A DNA stretch of 64,000 nucleotides from Planctomycetota bacterium (GCA_027021385.1 JALUUL010000079.1:69738-133737), one strand, 5' to 3'. Positions 7,868 through 16,308 are shown, numbered from the stretch's first letter. Numbers and translations are program-made. The notes: a model not told the origin generated them from the sequence alone.

Positions 7868-9715
7868 GTGAAGCCCCTTCGCCTTCGGAAGACGCCCGCC
7901 CTCCTGCTGCTCGCCTTTCTCCCGCTTCCAGCCGCGTTCGGGGGGGAGACCTACGGTCCCCTGAACGCGAGGCGCGCGGGGCCCGCGCGTTTCGGGATCC
8001 CCCGCGCCTGGAAGAGGGGGTGGGCCCGTCTGGTCCGGGGGGGGCTCACGGTCGGGCGGGGGCGGATCCTCGAGGGACTCGCGGAGGGGTGGTGCGTCTT
8101 CGAGGGAAGGGTCCCCGAGGGGCGCTTTCTCGTCCGGCGCTCGGGGGACGGAGGGGACGAGGCGGGGACCTCCGGGGAGTCGGAGACGGGCCCCCCGTTC
8201 GTCCTAGAGGCCGCGGACGACCTCGGAGGCGGGGCCCCGCGGACCGAACGACGCGAGGGGGTGCGGCGCTTTCGGCGGGAAGGGAGGGGTCCGGGACTGC
8301 GTTTCGACATGGTCTGGATCCGGCACACCCCCCGGAACTGGGAGGGGAGGCTTCTCCTGTCCCTCGAGGGCGGATCGGGGGAGCTTCCGCCTCCGGACCT
8401 CCGGTTTCACGGGAGGGGGCCCCTGCGGCTTCTCCGGGGCGGAGGACTCAAGCTCCTCCAGGCGCCCGGGGGGTGGTTGCTGCGCCTCGAGGGCGCCCGG
8501 CTCCGGCCCGGGGATTCGGTCCGGGCGGTGTTCGGGACCGGAGAGATCGAGGCGGATCCCTCGGCCCTGGTCCTTCCGCCGCCCGAGGTCCTCGCGGGGT
8601 TCCGGGGGACCGGAGCGGCCGGAAGGCCCGGGCCCCGCTTCGACGCCGGGCTGCGCTCCCTCTTCGAGGAAGCGGCGCGGGTCCGAGCCCTGGACCCCGT
8701 GAACCTGGGCGATTCGATCCGAGTCCTCCCCGGGGGAGGGAGGATCTGGGCCCACGGGGAGTTCGATCTGCCCTGGGCCCTCTGCGTCCTGGCCGCGACC
8801 AAAAGATCCGCAAAGGCCTGGCGCTGGGCCGGGGAGGCCGTGCGCCACCTCTTCGGCCGGGACCTGTGCCGCCGGTGGGGGGGCGCCGGGGGCGGGCTCA
8901 GGCTTCCCGTCCCCCACGGGCCGGGGCATGGGAGAGGGAGACCGGATCCCGGCCATGTCTTCCTGGAGGGGAGTCTGCTCTTCGCCCTCTGCACGGCCGA
9001 TCGCGAACTGCTCGAGAGCTGGGCGGGGGTCGCCGGGGACCTGTCCTCCTGGATTCTCGGTGACGGGTTGAGATTCCGGAGGGTCCGCGATCTCGCCTGG
9101 CCGTTGGTCGCGCTCTGCGCCGGGCTACGGATCCGGCCCGAACGGAAGAGATGGCGGGCGGCCGCCGCGAAGCTCTGTCGGCTCGCGAGGGGAGTCGGGG
9201 ATCCGCGGGCCTTCCTGTGTCGGAGTTCGAAGGACGGCGGCCGCCGGATCCGGGATCTCTGGGTCGAGGCGGGCCTTCTGGCCCCGGCCCTGGCCCGGGC
9301 CGCCGCCCTGGGGCTTCCGGAGGCCCGAGCGGCCCTGAGCGGATGGAGGCGCTCCCTGCGGGGGCTCGCGAAGCGGGGGGGGCTTCCCCTTCCCGCCTAC
9401 CTTTGGGTCCGGGGGAAGTGGCGGCCGCTCCGTTTCGGGGCCGGTTCCTTCCGGAAACTATGGCTCTTCGAGGGCTTGCGCCTCCTGCGGTCGTATCGGG
9501 GCCGCGTGGCGCGGGAGCTTCCCTCCCTGCTCGAGGGGATCCTCGGATCGGGACCCGTCCTTTCGATCCGGGAGGCCGAGGGGCTCCCTCGGGATGCGGC
9601 GACCCGACTCGCCTTTCTTCTCCGGACGGACCTCGCCCGGGCGGCCCTCCTTTCCCGGCCCTGGGATCAGCGAACGTCGAGATCGCCGCCGAGGATGCCC
9701 TCGCCCCGCCGGTAG
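7868..9715 (+). CDS. Secreted protein of unknown function, possible alpha/alpha-toroid C-terminal half
   Basis: A 615-residue protein starting at GTG 7868, chosen because a clear signal peptide follows immediately (KTPALLLLAFLPLPAAFGG). I do not recognise the family. The N-terminal 250 residues look beta-rich. From about residue 280 the sequence is a series of amphipathic helices around LPWALCVLAATKR, DPGHVFLEGSLLFALCTADRELL and WVEAGLLAPALARAAALG, reminiscent of six-hairpin glycosidase-type toroids, but without a recognisable catalytic motif. It is unusually rich in Arg and Gly. Its last 49 bases overlap the 3' end of the convergent HtrA-like gene. Confidence 0.6.
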   Translation: MKPLRLRKTPALLLLAFLPLPAAFGGETYGPLNARRAGPARFGIPRAWKRGWARLVRGGLTVGRGRILEGLAEGWCVFEGRVPEGRFLVRRSGDGGDEAGTSGESETGPPFVLEAADDLGGGAPRTERREGVRRFRREGRGPGLRFDMVWIRHTPRNWEGRLLLSLEGGSGELPPPDLRFHGRGPLRLLRGGGLKLLQAPGGWLLRLEGARLRPGDSVRAVFGTGEIEADPSALVLPPPEVLAGFRGTGAAGRPGPRFDAGLRSLFEEAARVRALDPVNLGDSIRVLPGGGRIWAHGEFDLPWALCVLAATKRSAKAWRWAGEAVRHLFGRDLCRRWGGAGGGLRLPVPHGPGHGRGRPDPGHVFLEGSLLFALCTADRELLESWAGVAGDLSSWILGDGLRFRRVRDLAWPLVALCAGLRIRPERKRWRAAAAKLCRLARGVGDPRAFLCRSSKDGGRRIRDLWVEAGLLAPALARAAALGLPEARAALSGWRRSLRGLAKRGGLPLPAYLWVRGKWRPLRFGAGSFRKLWLFEGLRLLRSYRGRVARELPSLLEGILGSGPVLSIREAEGLPRDAATRLAFLLRTDLARAALLSRPWDQRTSRSPPRMPSPRR

Positions 9716-11130
9716 ATCAGGACCCGGAGGCTGCGCCCGCGATGCATCTCGAGCTGCGCGAGGAGATCGGCCGCTCCGCCTGGAAGGGTCTGCACGTATT
9801 CCCGTCCGAAGAAGTCCTCGTACTTGAAACCGAGGAGGACTTCTCCGAGTCGGAGCCCGAGGTCGGCGGCGGGGCCGTCGGGTTGGAGGTGCGTGATCCT
9901 GAGGAGACGGAACGGAGCGAGGCCGCCCTCGGGCGCGAGTTCCCTCGCAACGGCCCGATAGAGGGCGCGCTCCTTCCTCGGATCGATCTCCTCGACCGTG
10001 AACCCCGCGAGCCAGAAGGTTCGCGCCTGCTCCTTGGACCAGAGGCGCAGCTTGACGCGGGTCGTCACCGTTCCCCGTTCGATCTTCAGGGGGAGCACCT
10101 CCCCGGGTTCGAAAGTGATCAGGCGTCGTGTCAGGGATTTCATGTCCCGGACCTCCTCGTCCTGGATCGCGACGATCGAATCCCCGGGCCGGATCCCTGC
10201 GAGAGCGGCTGGACCTCCGGCGACGACGCGCTCGACGAGGAGGCGATGGTTCCGTTCCCGGATCCGCAGGCCGGTCCAGAAACGATCGAAATTGTCGAAG
10301 CTCAAGAGTTCCTTGACGAAGACTTCCTTCACCCGGTTGACGGGGATCGCGAAGTTGATGCCCTCCGCCTGCTTCTGCACGAGGGTGTTGATACCGATCA
10401 GGTTCCCGTGGATGTCGAGCAGGGCGCCGCCGCTGTTGCCGGGATTGATCGCGGCGTCGGTCTGGAGCAGGTGGTCGAAGTCGATCGGGAATCGCTCGCC
10501 GGGAGGGATGACCTTGGCCTTCCGGTTGACGGCCGAGAGCACTCCCGCGGTGACGGTGTTGGCCTGCCCCCTCGGGTTTCCGATCGCGATCACGGTCTCG
10601 CCGATCATCAGGTCGTCCGAGTCGCCCATCGTGATCGGCCGGAAACGACGGTTCTTCCCCTCGATCAGGAGGAGGGCGAGGTCGTTCTTCCGGTAGGTGC
10701 TGAGCACTTTGGCGGGGAGGGTCTCCCCCGAGCGCAGCGTGATCCGAAGCGTGAATCCCGGCTGCTCGTGGAGACTGACGACGTGCCAGTTCGTGATGCA
10801 GAGGCCGCTGTCGTCCACGATTACGCCCGAGGCCTCGGCGATCTTCTGGAGGACGACCCCTCTGGGCGTTCGGAGTTTCCGGTTGACCTGGATGTTGACG
10901 ACCGAGGGCGCGGCCTTGGCCACGGCCAGGACGACCGGGGTGACCCTCGGGTCCTCCCGTTTCCTCGGGATCCGCTCGCTCCGGATCCGCTTGCCCTGCC
11001 CCGCCGGCGGGGGCGTCCAGGCCTCCAGGCGTCCGGGCAGGGGGGGGGAGCCCCGGGACCCCGCGAAGTATCCGAGGGCCGCGGCGGCGGTGAAGATCGT
11101 CAGGGAAGCCAGGAGTCCGGTCCGTTTCAT
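9667..11130 (-). CDS. HtrA/DegP-like trypsin-family serine protease with two PDZ domains
   Basis: A 487-residue membrane-anchored or periplasmic protease of the DegP/DegQ type. An uncleaved-type signal anchor spans residues 5-23. The catalytic triad is visible: His116 in TNWHVV, Asp150 in KNDLALL and Ser233 in NPGNSGGALLD. Two PDZ domains follow; the first contains GGPAALAGIRPGDSIVAIQ and the second, more divergent, contains QPDGPAADLGLRLGEVL. The start at 11130 has a GAGG site six bases upstream; a much longer open frame extends further up but lacks signal features. It is divergent from the Lrp gene and probably handles misfolded envelope proteins. Confidence 0.9.
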   Translation of the reverse strand: MKRTGLLASLTIFTAAAALGYFAGSRGSPPLPGRLEAWTPPPAGQGKRIRSERIPRKREDPRVTPVVLAVAKAAPSVVNIQVNRKLRTPRGVVLQKIAEASGVIVDDSGLCITNWHVVSLHEQPGFTLRITLRSGETLPAKVLSTYRKNDLALLLIEGKNRRFRPITMGDSDDLMIGETVIAIGNPRGQANTVTAGVLSAVNRKAKVIPPGERFPIDFDHLLQTDAAINPGNSGGALLDIHGNLIGINTLVQKQAEGINFAIPVNRVKEVFVKELLSFDNFDRFWTGLRIRERNHRLLVERVVAGGPAALAGIRPGDSIVAIQDEEVRDMKSLTRRLITFEPGEVLPLKIERGTVTTRVKLRLWSKEQARTFWLAGFTVEEIDPRKERALYRAVARELAPEGGLAPFRLLRITHLQPDGPAADLGLRLGEVLLGFKYEDFFGREYVQTLPGGAADLLAQLEMHRGRSLRVLIYRRGEGILGGDLDVR

Positions 11131-11432
11131 ACGTGTCCTCGGGAGGATCATGGCCGATCGAGTCCGGGAGGCCCAAGTCCCTTCCTGTCCGGCGAGGAGC
11201 GGCTTCCTTGCCGGGGACAGGGATCGAGCCCCCGTCGGGGGGCGAGGGGGAAACGAAGGACGGGAGCCGTTGCTTCGCCCCCGCTCCAGGCGAAGTCCGC
11301 TGTGGGGGCGACCCTCCGGAAACCGAGGTCGCGGGGGAGCCTTCCCCCGGAATCCCGGAGCCGTGTCGGAATCCATCCCCAGTTGTCGCAGGAGCAGCGG
11401 TTATTTTAGGGAAACCCTGTAGAATCTACGGA
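11131..11432. other. Divergent intergenic region between HtrA-like protease and Lrp regulator
   Basis: About 300 bases with no credible gene. The right end becomes AT-richer (TTATTTTAGG at 11401) and contains the inverted repeat described at 11419-11429. Both flanking genes are transcribed outward, so promoters for both must lie here, but I cannot place them confidently. Confidence 0.5.
11419..11429. promoter_or_regulatory. Candidate Lrp-family operator (inverted repeat GTAGA-A-TCTAC)
   Basis: A perfect 5-bp inverted repeat with a one-base spacer ends three bases before the regulator's start codon. A second, partly matching copy (TTCTACGG and CCTACAGG) lies about 35-45 bases downstream inside the coding region. 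AsnC/Lrp regulators commonly bind short palindromes near their own promoters, so autoregulation is plausible but inferred. Confidence 0.35.
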
Positions 11433-11927
11433 ATGGATGAGGCAGACCTGATGATTCTACGGAACCTACAGGAAGAGGGCCGCCTTTCGAACAAGGAACT
11501 CTCCGCGCGGATCGGCCTGTCCCCCTCGGCGACCCTGGAGCGGACCCGCCGTCTCGAGGAGGGCGGGGTCATCCGGGGCTACCGCGCGGAGTTGGAACCG
11601 GCGAGGATCGGGCTGGATCTCCGGGTCCTGATCTCCGTCCGCCTGCAGGATCACCATCGGGAGACGATCGACGACTTCGCGAGGGCCGCCTCCGCCCTTC
11701 CCGAGCTGCGGCAGGTCTTCCATTTGAGCGGAGCGGCCGACTTCCATCTGGAGGCCCTGCTCCCGTCGGTGGCGGAACTCGAGAGGTTCCTGACGGAAAC
11801 CCTGGCGGCCCTTCCGGGACTCGGTCGCATGGAGACGAGTCTCGTGCTCTCACCGGTCAAGGCCGACGGACCCCTGCCCCTGGAACGAGCCCTCGAAGGG
11901 CGAAGAAGAAGTGGAGAGGAAACATGA
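11433..11927 (+). CDS. Lrp/AsnC family transcriptional regulator
   Basis: A 164-residue DNA-binding regulator. An N-terminal winged helix-turn-helix (residues 1-60: ILRNLQEEGRLSNKELSARI then GLSPSATLERTRRLEEGGVI) is followed by the alpha/beta RAM ligand domain (residues 68-140). The length and order are typical. It is co-transcribed with the downstream PLP enzyme (4-base ATGA overlap), so its likely ligand is methionine or a related sulfur amino acid, as for the Lrp-type MdeR that controls methionine gamma-lyase in Pseudomonas putida. The ATG at 11433 is preferred because an upstream extension has no homologous features. Confidence 0.92.
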   Translation: MDEADLMILRNLQEEGRLSNKELSARIGLSPSATLERTRRLEEGGVIRGYRAELEPARIGLDLRVLISVRLQDHHRETIDDFARAASALPELRQVFHLSGAADFHLEALLPSVAELERFLTETLAALPGLGRMETSLVLSPVKADGPLPLERALEGRRRSGEET

Positions 11928-13204
11928 GCGAAAAGAAACGCCGCGGGTACGCGATGCGGACCCGCCTCGTGCACGGACCGGGGTTCACGCATCGATGGGA
12001 TTTCTCTCACCACGTCGTGCCTCCCCTTTCCTCGTCGACAACCTACAGGCTCGATTCGGTCAAGAGGGGCGCTCGGGGTTTCGCCGAGTTCGGGAACCCG
12101 ATCGGGGACCTCGACGAACCGCCGGTCTACATCTATGACCGTCTCGACGAGCCGACGCGCGCCCTCCTCGAGTCGGAACTCGCCGACATCGAACAGGGGG
12201 AGGCCTGCGTGGCCTTCGCCTCCGGGATGGGAGCGATCTCCGGGGCCCTGGGTTCCCTCCTCCGGACCGGGGATCATCTCATCGCGCATGATCTGCTCTA
12301 TGGATGCACGCACTCCCTCTTCACGAACTGGTATCCCCGTCTCGGGATAGAAGTCACGCGCGTGGACTGCCGAGATCTCGACGCCGTGCGCGCGGCCGTG
12401 CGCCCCGAAACCCGGGCGATCTATGTCGAGACTCCGGTCAACCCGACCCTGGACCTCGTCGATCTCGCTGCTCTCCGCGACCTGGCCGAAGACCTGCGCG
12501 GGGGGGAGACGCGGGAAGAGCGGATCTTCCTGATCTGCGACAACACTTTCGCGACGCCGTACGGGCAGCGTCCGCTGACCCTCGGGGCGGACATGAGCTG
12601 CCACAGCCTGACGAAGAATCTCGGAGGCTTCGGGACCGAGATCGGAGGAGCCGTCATCTGCCGGGAACACGAGTACCGGGATCTCCTTCTTTTCCGGAAG
12701 GACTTCGGGGCGAGCCTCGCCTCGAAATCGGCCTGGGCGATCCAGGTCTACGGCCTTCCGAGCCTCGCGGTCAGGCTCGAGCGCCAGCAGAAGAGCGCGA
12801 TGAAGGTCGCCCACTTCCTCGAGGCCCATGAGGATGTGAGGGAGGTCCGTTACCCCGGCCTCGAGAGCTTCCCGCAGCAGGACCTCGCGAAACGCCAGAT
12901 GCGCAATCCCGACGGCTATTTCATGCCGGGGAGCATGATCTACTTCCACCTGAGAGAGGAGAAGGTCCCTCCGGTCGCCTTCATGAACCATCTCGCGCAG
13001 GAGGCCTATTGCGTGACCTTGGCCGTCAGCCTCGGGCACGTGAAGACCTTGATCGAGATGCCGGGGGCGATGACCCACAGCGCCTACGGTCCGGAGGACC
13101 CGACGACGCGGGATCTGGGGATCCGTCTCTCCCTCGGACTCGAGGAGCCCGACGATGTCATCCACGACCTAGAGGCGGCTCTCGAGACCGCGCGGCGCGT
13201 CTGA
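11924..13204 (+). CDS. mdeA: Methionine gamma-lyase-like PLP enzyme (Cys/Met metabolism family)
   Basis: A 426-residue cytoplasmic fold-type I PLP enzyme. The PLP lysine is Lys231 in SLTKNLGGFGTEIGG, the ring-binding Asp is Asp206 in CDNTFATPYG, and the Tyr/Cys pair YGCT (Tyr126, Cys128) matches the active-site cysteine that distinguishes methionine gamma-lyases from cystathionine enzymes. The predicted reaction splits methionine into methanethiol, ammonia and 2-oxobutanoate. An extra loop (residues 50-70) and an insertion near 190 make it slightly longer than the roughly 400-residue norm. Cystathionine gamma-synthase or lyase is the alternative. It is paired with an Lrp regulator. Confidence 0.85.
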   Translation: MSEKKRRGYAMRTRLVHGPGFTHRWDFSHHVVPPLSSSTTYRLDSVKRGARGFAEFGNPIGDLDEPPVYIYDRLDEPTRALLESELADIEQGEACVAFASGMGAISGALGSLLRTGDHLIAHDLLYGCTHSLFTNWYPRLGIEVTRVDCRDLDAVRAAVRPETRAIYVETPVNPTLDLVDLAALRDLAEDLRGGETREERIFLICDNTFATPYGQRPLTLGADMSCHSLTKNLGGFGTEIGGAVICREHEYRDLLLFRKDFGASLASKSAWAIQVYGLPSLAVRLERQQKSAMKVAHFLEAHEDVREVRYPGLESFPQQDLAKRQMRNPDGYFMPGSMIYFHLREEKVPPVAFMNHLAQEAYCVTLAVSLGHVKTLIEMPGAMTHSAYGPEDPTTRDLGIRLSLGLEEPDDVIHDLEAALETARRV

Positions 13205-13269
13205 GGGAGGGCGCGGGCCGCGGGGGCGTCCGGGTCGAGTTCGCCTCCGGAAGCGGATACGCTCCCCGT

Positions 13270-14070
13270 ATGAAGATCCTGATCAGCGCCGACATCGAGG
13301 GCGTCGCGGGCCTTTGCCATTGGGACGAGGCGAGGGCGGGGCACCCTTCGTATCCGGAGTTCCGGGCCCAGATGGAGGCCGAGACCCGGGCCGCCTGCGA
13401 GGCGGCTTTCGCGGCGGGGGCCCGGGAGGTCCTCGTCAAGGATGCGCATGCGACCGGAAGGAATCTCCGGGGGGCCGAACTCCCCGCGGGCGTGCGGCTC
13501 GTCCGAGGCTGGAGCGGGCACCCGTTCTCGATGGTGCAGGAACTGGACGAAGGTTTCGACGCGGTGCTGATGGTCGGATACCACGCCCGGGCGGGGTCGG
13601 ACGGGAATCCCCTCGCCCACACGATGTCCTCCTCGAAGGTCGCCTCGATGCGCTGGAACGGCCTTCCGATCTCCGAGTTCGACCTCCACGCCCGGGCCGC
13701 GGAGGTCCACGGGGTTCCGGTCGTCTTCGTCTCGGGCGACGAGGCCCTGTGCCTCGAGATCTCCGAGCGCAGGCCCGCGGTCCGGACGGTGGCGACGAAA
13801 CGCGGGGTCGGGCCCTCGGTCGTGAGCCGCCATCCATCGGAGGTCGTGGCCGAGATCCGCGAGGAGGCGGAGCGCGCTCTTTCCGGAGATCTCTCCCTCT
13901 GCCTTCCGGAGCGGGTCGACCGCCATCGTCTCGAGATCCGATACAAGTCGCCGGCGACGGCCTATGCGATGTCCTTCTATCCCGGAGCCGAGCGTTCCGG
14001 GGAGGACGGTGTCGCCTTCGAATCGAGCGAGATCTTCGAGGTCCTTCGCTTCCTTCGCTTCGTCCTGTGA
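13270..14070 (+). CDS. dppA: D-aminopeptidase, M55 family (DppA-like)
   Basis: A 266-residue zinc peptidase. All the metal and catalytic positions known from Bacillus subtilis DppA can be found at nearly identical numbering: Asp8 and Glu10 in SADIEG, His60 in KDAHATG, His105 in VGYHAR and Glu136 in PISEFDLHA. DppA hydrolyses D-Ala-containing dipeptides, so the protein may recycle cell-wall D-amino acids. No dipeptide transporter genes adjoin it. The ATG at 13270 gives the standard N-terminus. A lipoprotein gene overlaps its stop (GTGA). Confidence 0.9.
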   Translation: MKILISADIEGVAGLCHWDEARAGHPSYPEFRAQMEAETRAACEAAFAAGAREVLVKDAHATGRNLRGAELPAGVRLVRGWSGHPFSMVQELDEGFDAVLMVGYHARAGSDGNPLAHTMSSSKVASMRWNGLPISEFDLHARAAEVHGVPVVFVSGDEALCLEISERRPAVRTVATKRGVGPSVVSRHPSEVVAEIREEAERALSGDLSLCLPERVDRHRLEIRYKSPATAYAMSFYPGAERSGEDGVAFESSEIFEVLRFLRFVL

Positions 14071-14648
14071 AGCTCATCGCGGGAGCCTCCACGGATGGCC
14101 GCGGCCGTTTCGGCCTGCGTTTCCTCCGCTTTCCGGGAGTTCTCGGGATCCTCCTCCTCCCGGCGCTCGTGGCTCCCGGCTGTTCGAGGGTCCCCGCCTC
14201 GGGGACGCCCGCCGCCCGGGTTCCCGGCTCCCCGCCGGGATGGCTGGAAGCTCCGTCCCCCTCTCCCCGCCCCGGCTCCTTCGACGGAACCTGGCTGCGC
14301 ATCGACAAGGACAGGGTCGGGGATTCGACGACCGTGCGGATCGAGGGTGGAGCCCTGCAACGCCTCGGGAAGGACGCGATGGACCGCAGGAGCCAGGCGC
14401 TCCGTTTCGAACGGAAGGGGCGGCGCCCCTTCGATCTCTTCCTGAACGATTTCCGGGGACCGGTCGCCGCCTACGCCCTCTCCTTCGACGACCTCGCGAG
14501 GGGGGGAAGCCTCCGGCGCTACGGTCTCCTCGGCGTCCTCGACGGGGAGGGGCTCCTGCATCTGCGGATCCTCTCGATCCACCGGAAGGACTCGAAGGCA
14601 GCGGAGGAGCGGAGGACCTTCGACTGGGTCTGCCGGCGCCTTCCCTGA
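14067..14648 (+). CDS. Putative lipoprotein of unknown function
   Basis: A 193-residue protein starting at GTG 14067, which overlaps the dppA stop by four bases (GTGA). A hydrophobic stretch (PGVLGILLLPALVAPGC, residues about 23-39) ends in a cysteine that could be lipidated, although Pro at the -2 position is not the ideal lipobox. The mature part has FDGTWLRIDKDRVGDSTTVRIEGG and ends with a conserved-looking RRTFDWVCRRL. I do not recognise a family. Translational coupling with dppA is the only functional hint. Confidence 0.55.
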   Translation: MKLIAGASTDGRGRFGLRFLRFPGVLGILLLPALVAPGCSRVPASGTPAARVPGSPPGWLEAPSPSPRPGSFDGTWLRIDKDRVGDSTTVRIEGGALQRLGKDAMDRRSQALRFERKGRRPFDLFLNDFRGPVAAYALSFDDLARGGSLRRYGLLGVLDGEGLLHLRILSIHRKDSKAAEERRTFDWVCRRLP

Positions 14649-14701
14649 GTCCGGGGAGGCGGTCGATCCCCGGAGGATCCGGGGGGCCGGATCCGGCGTC
14701 T

Positions 14702-15292
14702 TCAGGGACGGGCCTCGAGTTCGAAGAGTTCGAGACCCGTCCTCGTCGAGACGAAGAGCCCTCCGCCGCAATCGAGGAAGGCCCCGCGCAACCGGTCCCG
14801 GTACCACTCCCCGTTTCGCAGGTGCACCCGGCCGTCGGTGCGGTCCTGATCGCAGGCTTCTTCCCAATCCCTGCGGGTCAGGACCTCGAGGTAGAGGGCT
14901 CCCTCCGCGAACTCCCGCAGGGCCCCGAGGGAGGCGGCGGCCTCGTCGTCGTCGAGGTACTGGAGGACCCCTTGGCAGACGACGAGGTCGTGGGCCTCCT
15001 CGGGCCGGTAGGTGGGGAGGCTCCCCTTCTCCCAGCCGTAGCGTTCGCAGAGATAGGGACTGGTCTCGACGCCCAGGTAGCGGCAATCGGGAGCGACCTC
15101 GGCCAGGGCCTCCTTCCATCCGCCGATCCCGCAACCCAGGTCGAGGACCGATCGGCAGGGGAGCCCCAGGAATGCGAGATAGGACGTGAGGAAGCGGACG
15201 AGACGGAGATAGTCCTCCGGTCCCGCGACCCGGGTCCGCGGGTCGAGGTAGAAGCGGCGGTAGTAGGCGGCGTCGAAGTCCCTGGCGGTCAC
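14702..15292 (-). CDS. Class I SAM-dependent methyltransferase
   Basis: A 196-residue cytoplasmic methyltransferase. The SAM-binding motif I is VLDLGCGIGGWKEAL near residue 50, the acidic residue of motif II is in YLGVETSPYL, and motif IV corresponds to DLVVCQGVLQYLDDD. The family is that of Methyltransf_11/25-like proteins acting on small molecules or lipids; the acceptor cannot be inferred. It is convergent to the lipoprotein gene and divergent from the dcw operon. Confidence 0.8.
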   Translation of the reverse strand: MTARDFDAAYYRRFYLDPRTRVAGPEDYLRLVRFLTSYLAFLGLPCRSVLDLGCGIGGWKEALAEVAPDCRYLGVETSPYLCERYGWEKGSLPTYRPEEAHDLVVCQGVLQYLDDDEAAASLGALREFAEGALYLEVLTRRDWEEACDQDRTDGRVHLRNGEWYRDRLRGAFLDCGGGLFVSTRTGLELFELEARP

Positions 15293-15781
15293 GCGCTGTC
15301 TCCGGGCTGACGGAACCCGAGGGCGTCCGTCGCCTCCCCGGGAGGAGGAGGGCCGCCGCCCGGGACCCGAGATTCCCCTCCGAGCGGGAGGGCGGTTTCC
15401 GGGCCCAGGGAAACCGATCCCGCGGCTCCGGGAAAGAGGAAAGCCGGGAGGTTCCCGTGGCGGGGCTCGGATCTTCCGGCCCCGGATCCCTGTTTGTGGA
15501 AAAAGGGAGGGCAGTGGGGGGTGAAAATGCTGTTTGTCTTGTTCTGTAAAGAGTTATGACGATTTTTTCGGGATTTCTTCTTGTGGACAGCCTGGGGGAA
15601 ACTGGAGGGCCTCGAGGAGGATTTCGTGGGCCCCCAGGCGTTTATGATTGTAACTTCATTATCTGTATTTGGTTATGGGCATGGGGAGGGCTGTGGATCC
15701 GTTGGAAAAGAGGCTTGCCACGGATCGGGGGCTGGTTAGGATTGGTGAAAGTCGGGGGAAGTTGGAGTCAAATGGTGCTGA
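15293..15781. other. AT-richer leader and promoter region upstream of the dcw operon
   Basis: Nearly 490 bases without a gene. The left third is GC-rich; from about 15490 to 15720 the sequence is distinctly richer in A and T than its surroundings (for example GTAACTTCATTATCTG near 15650). TTGTCT at 15534 with TATGAC at 15555 is a possible but poorly spaced promoter. Three TGTGGA-starting nonamers and the phased TGG repeats are described separately. This is the only long leader in the first 30 kb. Confidence 0.6.
15495..15700 (+). promoter_or_regulatory. Three TGTGGA nonamers resembling DnaA boxes
   Basis: TGTGGAAAA (15495-15503), TGTGGACAG (15582-15590) and TGTGGATCC (15692-15700) lie in the same orientation within the AT-richer leader. 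The first differs from the DnaA-box complement TGTGGATAA at one position; the others match less well. They could be DnaA-responsive promoter sites or chance. Confidence 0.25.
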
Positions 15782-15787
15782 ATGGAC
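15733..15787 (+). promoter_or_regulatory. Candidate MraZ operator: TGG repeats in exact 10-bp phase
   Basis: TGG trinucleotides start at 15733, 15743, 15763, 15773 and 15783, with CGG filling the 15753 position, so six units stand exactly 10 bp apart. The last unit contains the G of the mraZ start codon. E. coli MraZ binds TGGGN repeats separated by five bases, the same 10-bp period, upstream of its own gene. The phasing and position make autoregulation of the dcw operon by MraZ likely. Confidence 0.6.
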
Positions 15788-16276
15788 GTAGCCGGGCAAG
15801 CGACCGCCAAGCTGGACGGAACGGGAAGACTCACCCTTCCCAAGCGCTTCCTGGAAACGGACGAGATCGGGCCCGACGGCAGGCCGAAACGCCTGGAGGT
15901 CCTCTGGGTGACGCCCGGGCTCGACGGCTGTCTCTGGCTCCTCGACCAGGTCGAATACCGGCGCATCCTGCGGCGCATGAGGATCACCGAGATCGGGGAT
16001 CCGCGGCAGAGGCAGACCCAGCGCAAGTTCCTCAAGTACTGCGAAAAGGTCCGGCCCGATCGCCAGGGGAGGATCTCCCTGACGGAGGGCCAGAGCGGCC
16101 TGGCCGGTTTGGAGCCCCAGGGGCGGGTCCTCGTGCTCGGCGCCGGCCGGCGTCTCGAGCTGTGGAATCCCGAGAGATACGAAGCCTTCGACGAGGCCGT
16201 CTTCGCCTCGGACGAGGGCAAGGATTGGACAGACCACCTGGAAGCGGTCCTCAGAAGGGGAGAGGAGGGAGCATGA
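15782..16276 (+). CDS. mraZ: Transcriptional regulator MraZ
   Basis: A 164-residue MraZ, the DNA-binding first gene of the dcw cluster. Two AbrB-like (SpoVT-type) half-domains are present: GQATAKLDGTGRLTLPKRF at residues 5-23 and VRPDRQGRISLTEGQSGLAG at about 88-107, each with the DxxGR core. E. coli MraZ binds TGG-type repeats and represses its own operon, and such repeats run up to and into this start codon. The spacer of 92 bases to rsmH holds strong hairpins. The N-terminus differs slightly from the common MFLGTYEH form. Confidence 0.9.
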   Translation: MDVAGQATAKLDGTGRLTLPKRFLETDEIGPDGRPKRLEVLWVTPGLDGCLWLLDQVEYRRILRRMRITEIGDPRQRQTQRKFLKYCEKVRPDRQGRISLTEGQSGLAGLEPQGRVLVLGAGRRLELWNPERYEAFDEAVFASDEGKDWTDHLEAVLRRGEEGA

Positions 16277-16294
16277 CCGATCCGAGGATCGGTC
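16275..16294 (+). promoter_or_regulatory. Hairpin at the mraZ stop codon
   Basis: GACCGATC and GATCGGTC form a perfect 8-bp stem around the loop CGAG; the stem begins inside the mraZ stop codon. No T-run follows, so it is more likely an RNA-stability or pausing element than a terminator. Confidence 0.45.
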
Positions 16295-16308
16295 GAGGTC
16301 TCCCTCTT

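Noticed and set aside
15293..15781. Replication origin
   Set aside because: Only three imperfect DnaA-like sites, no dnaA, dnaN or gidA nearby, and the region is fully explained as a dcw leader; kept only as a low-interest finding.
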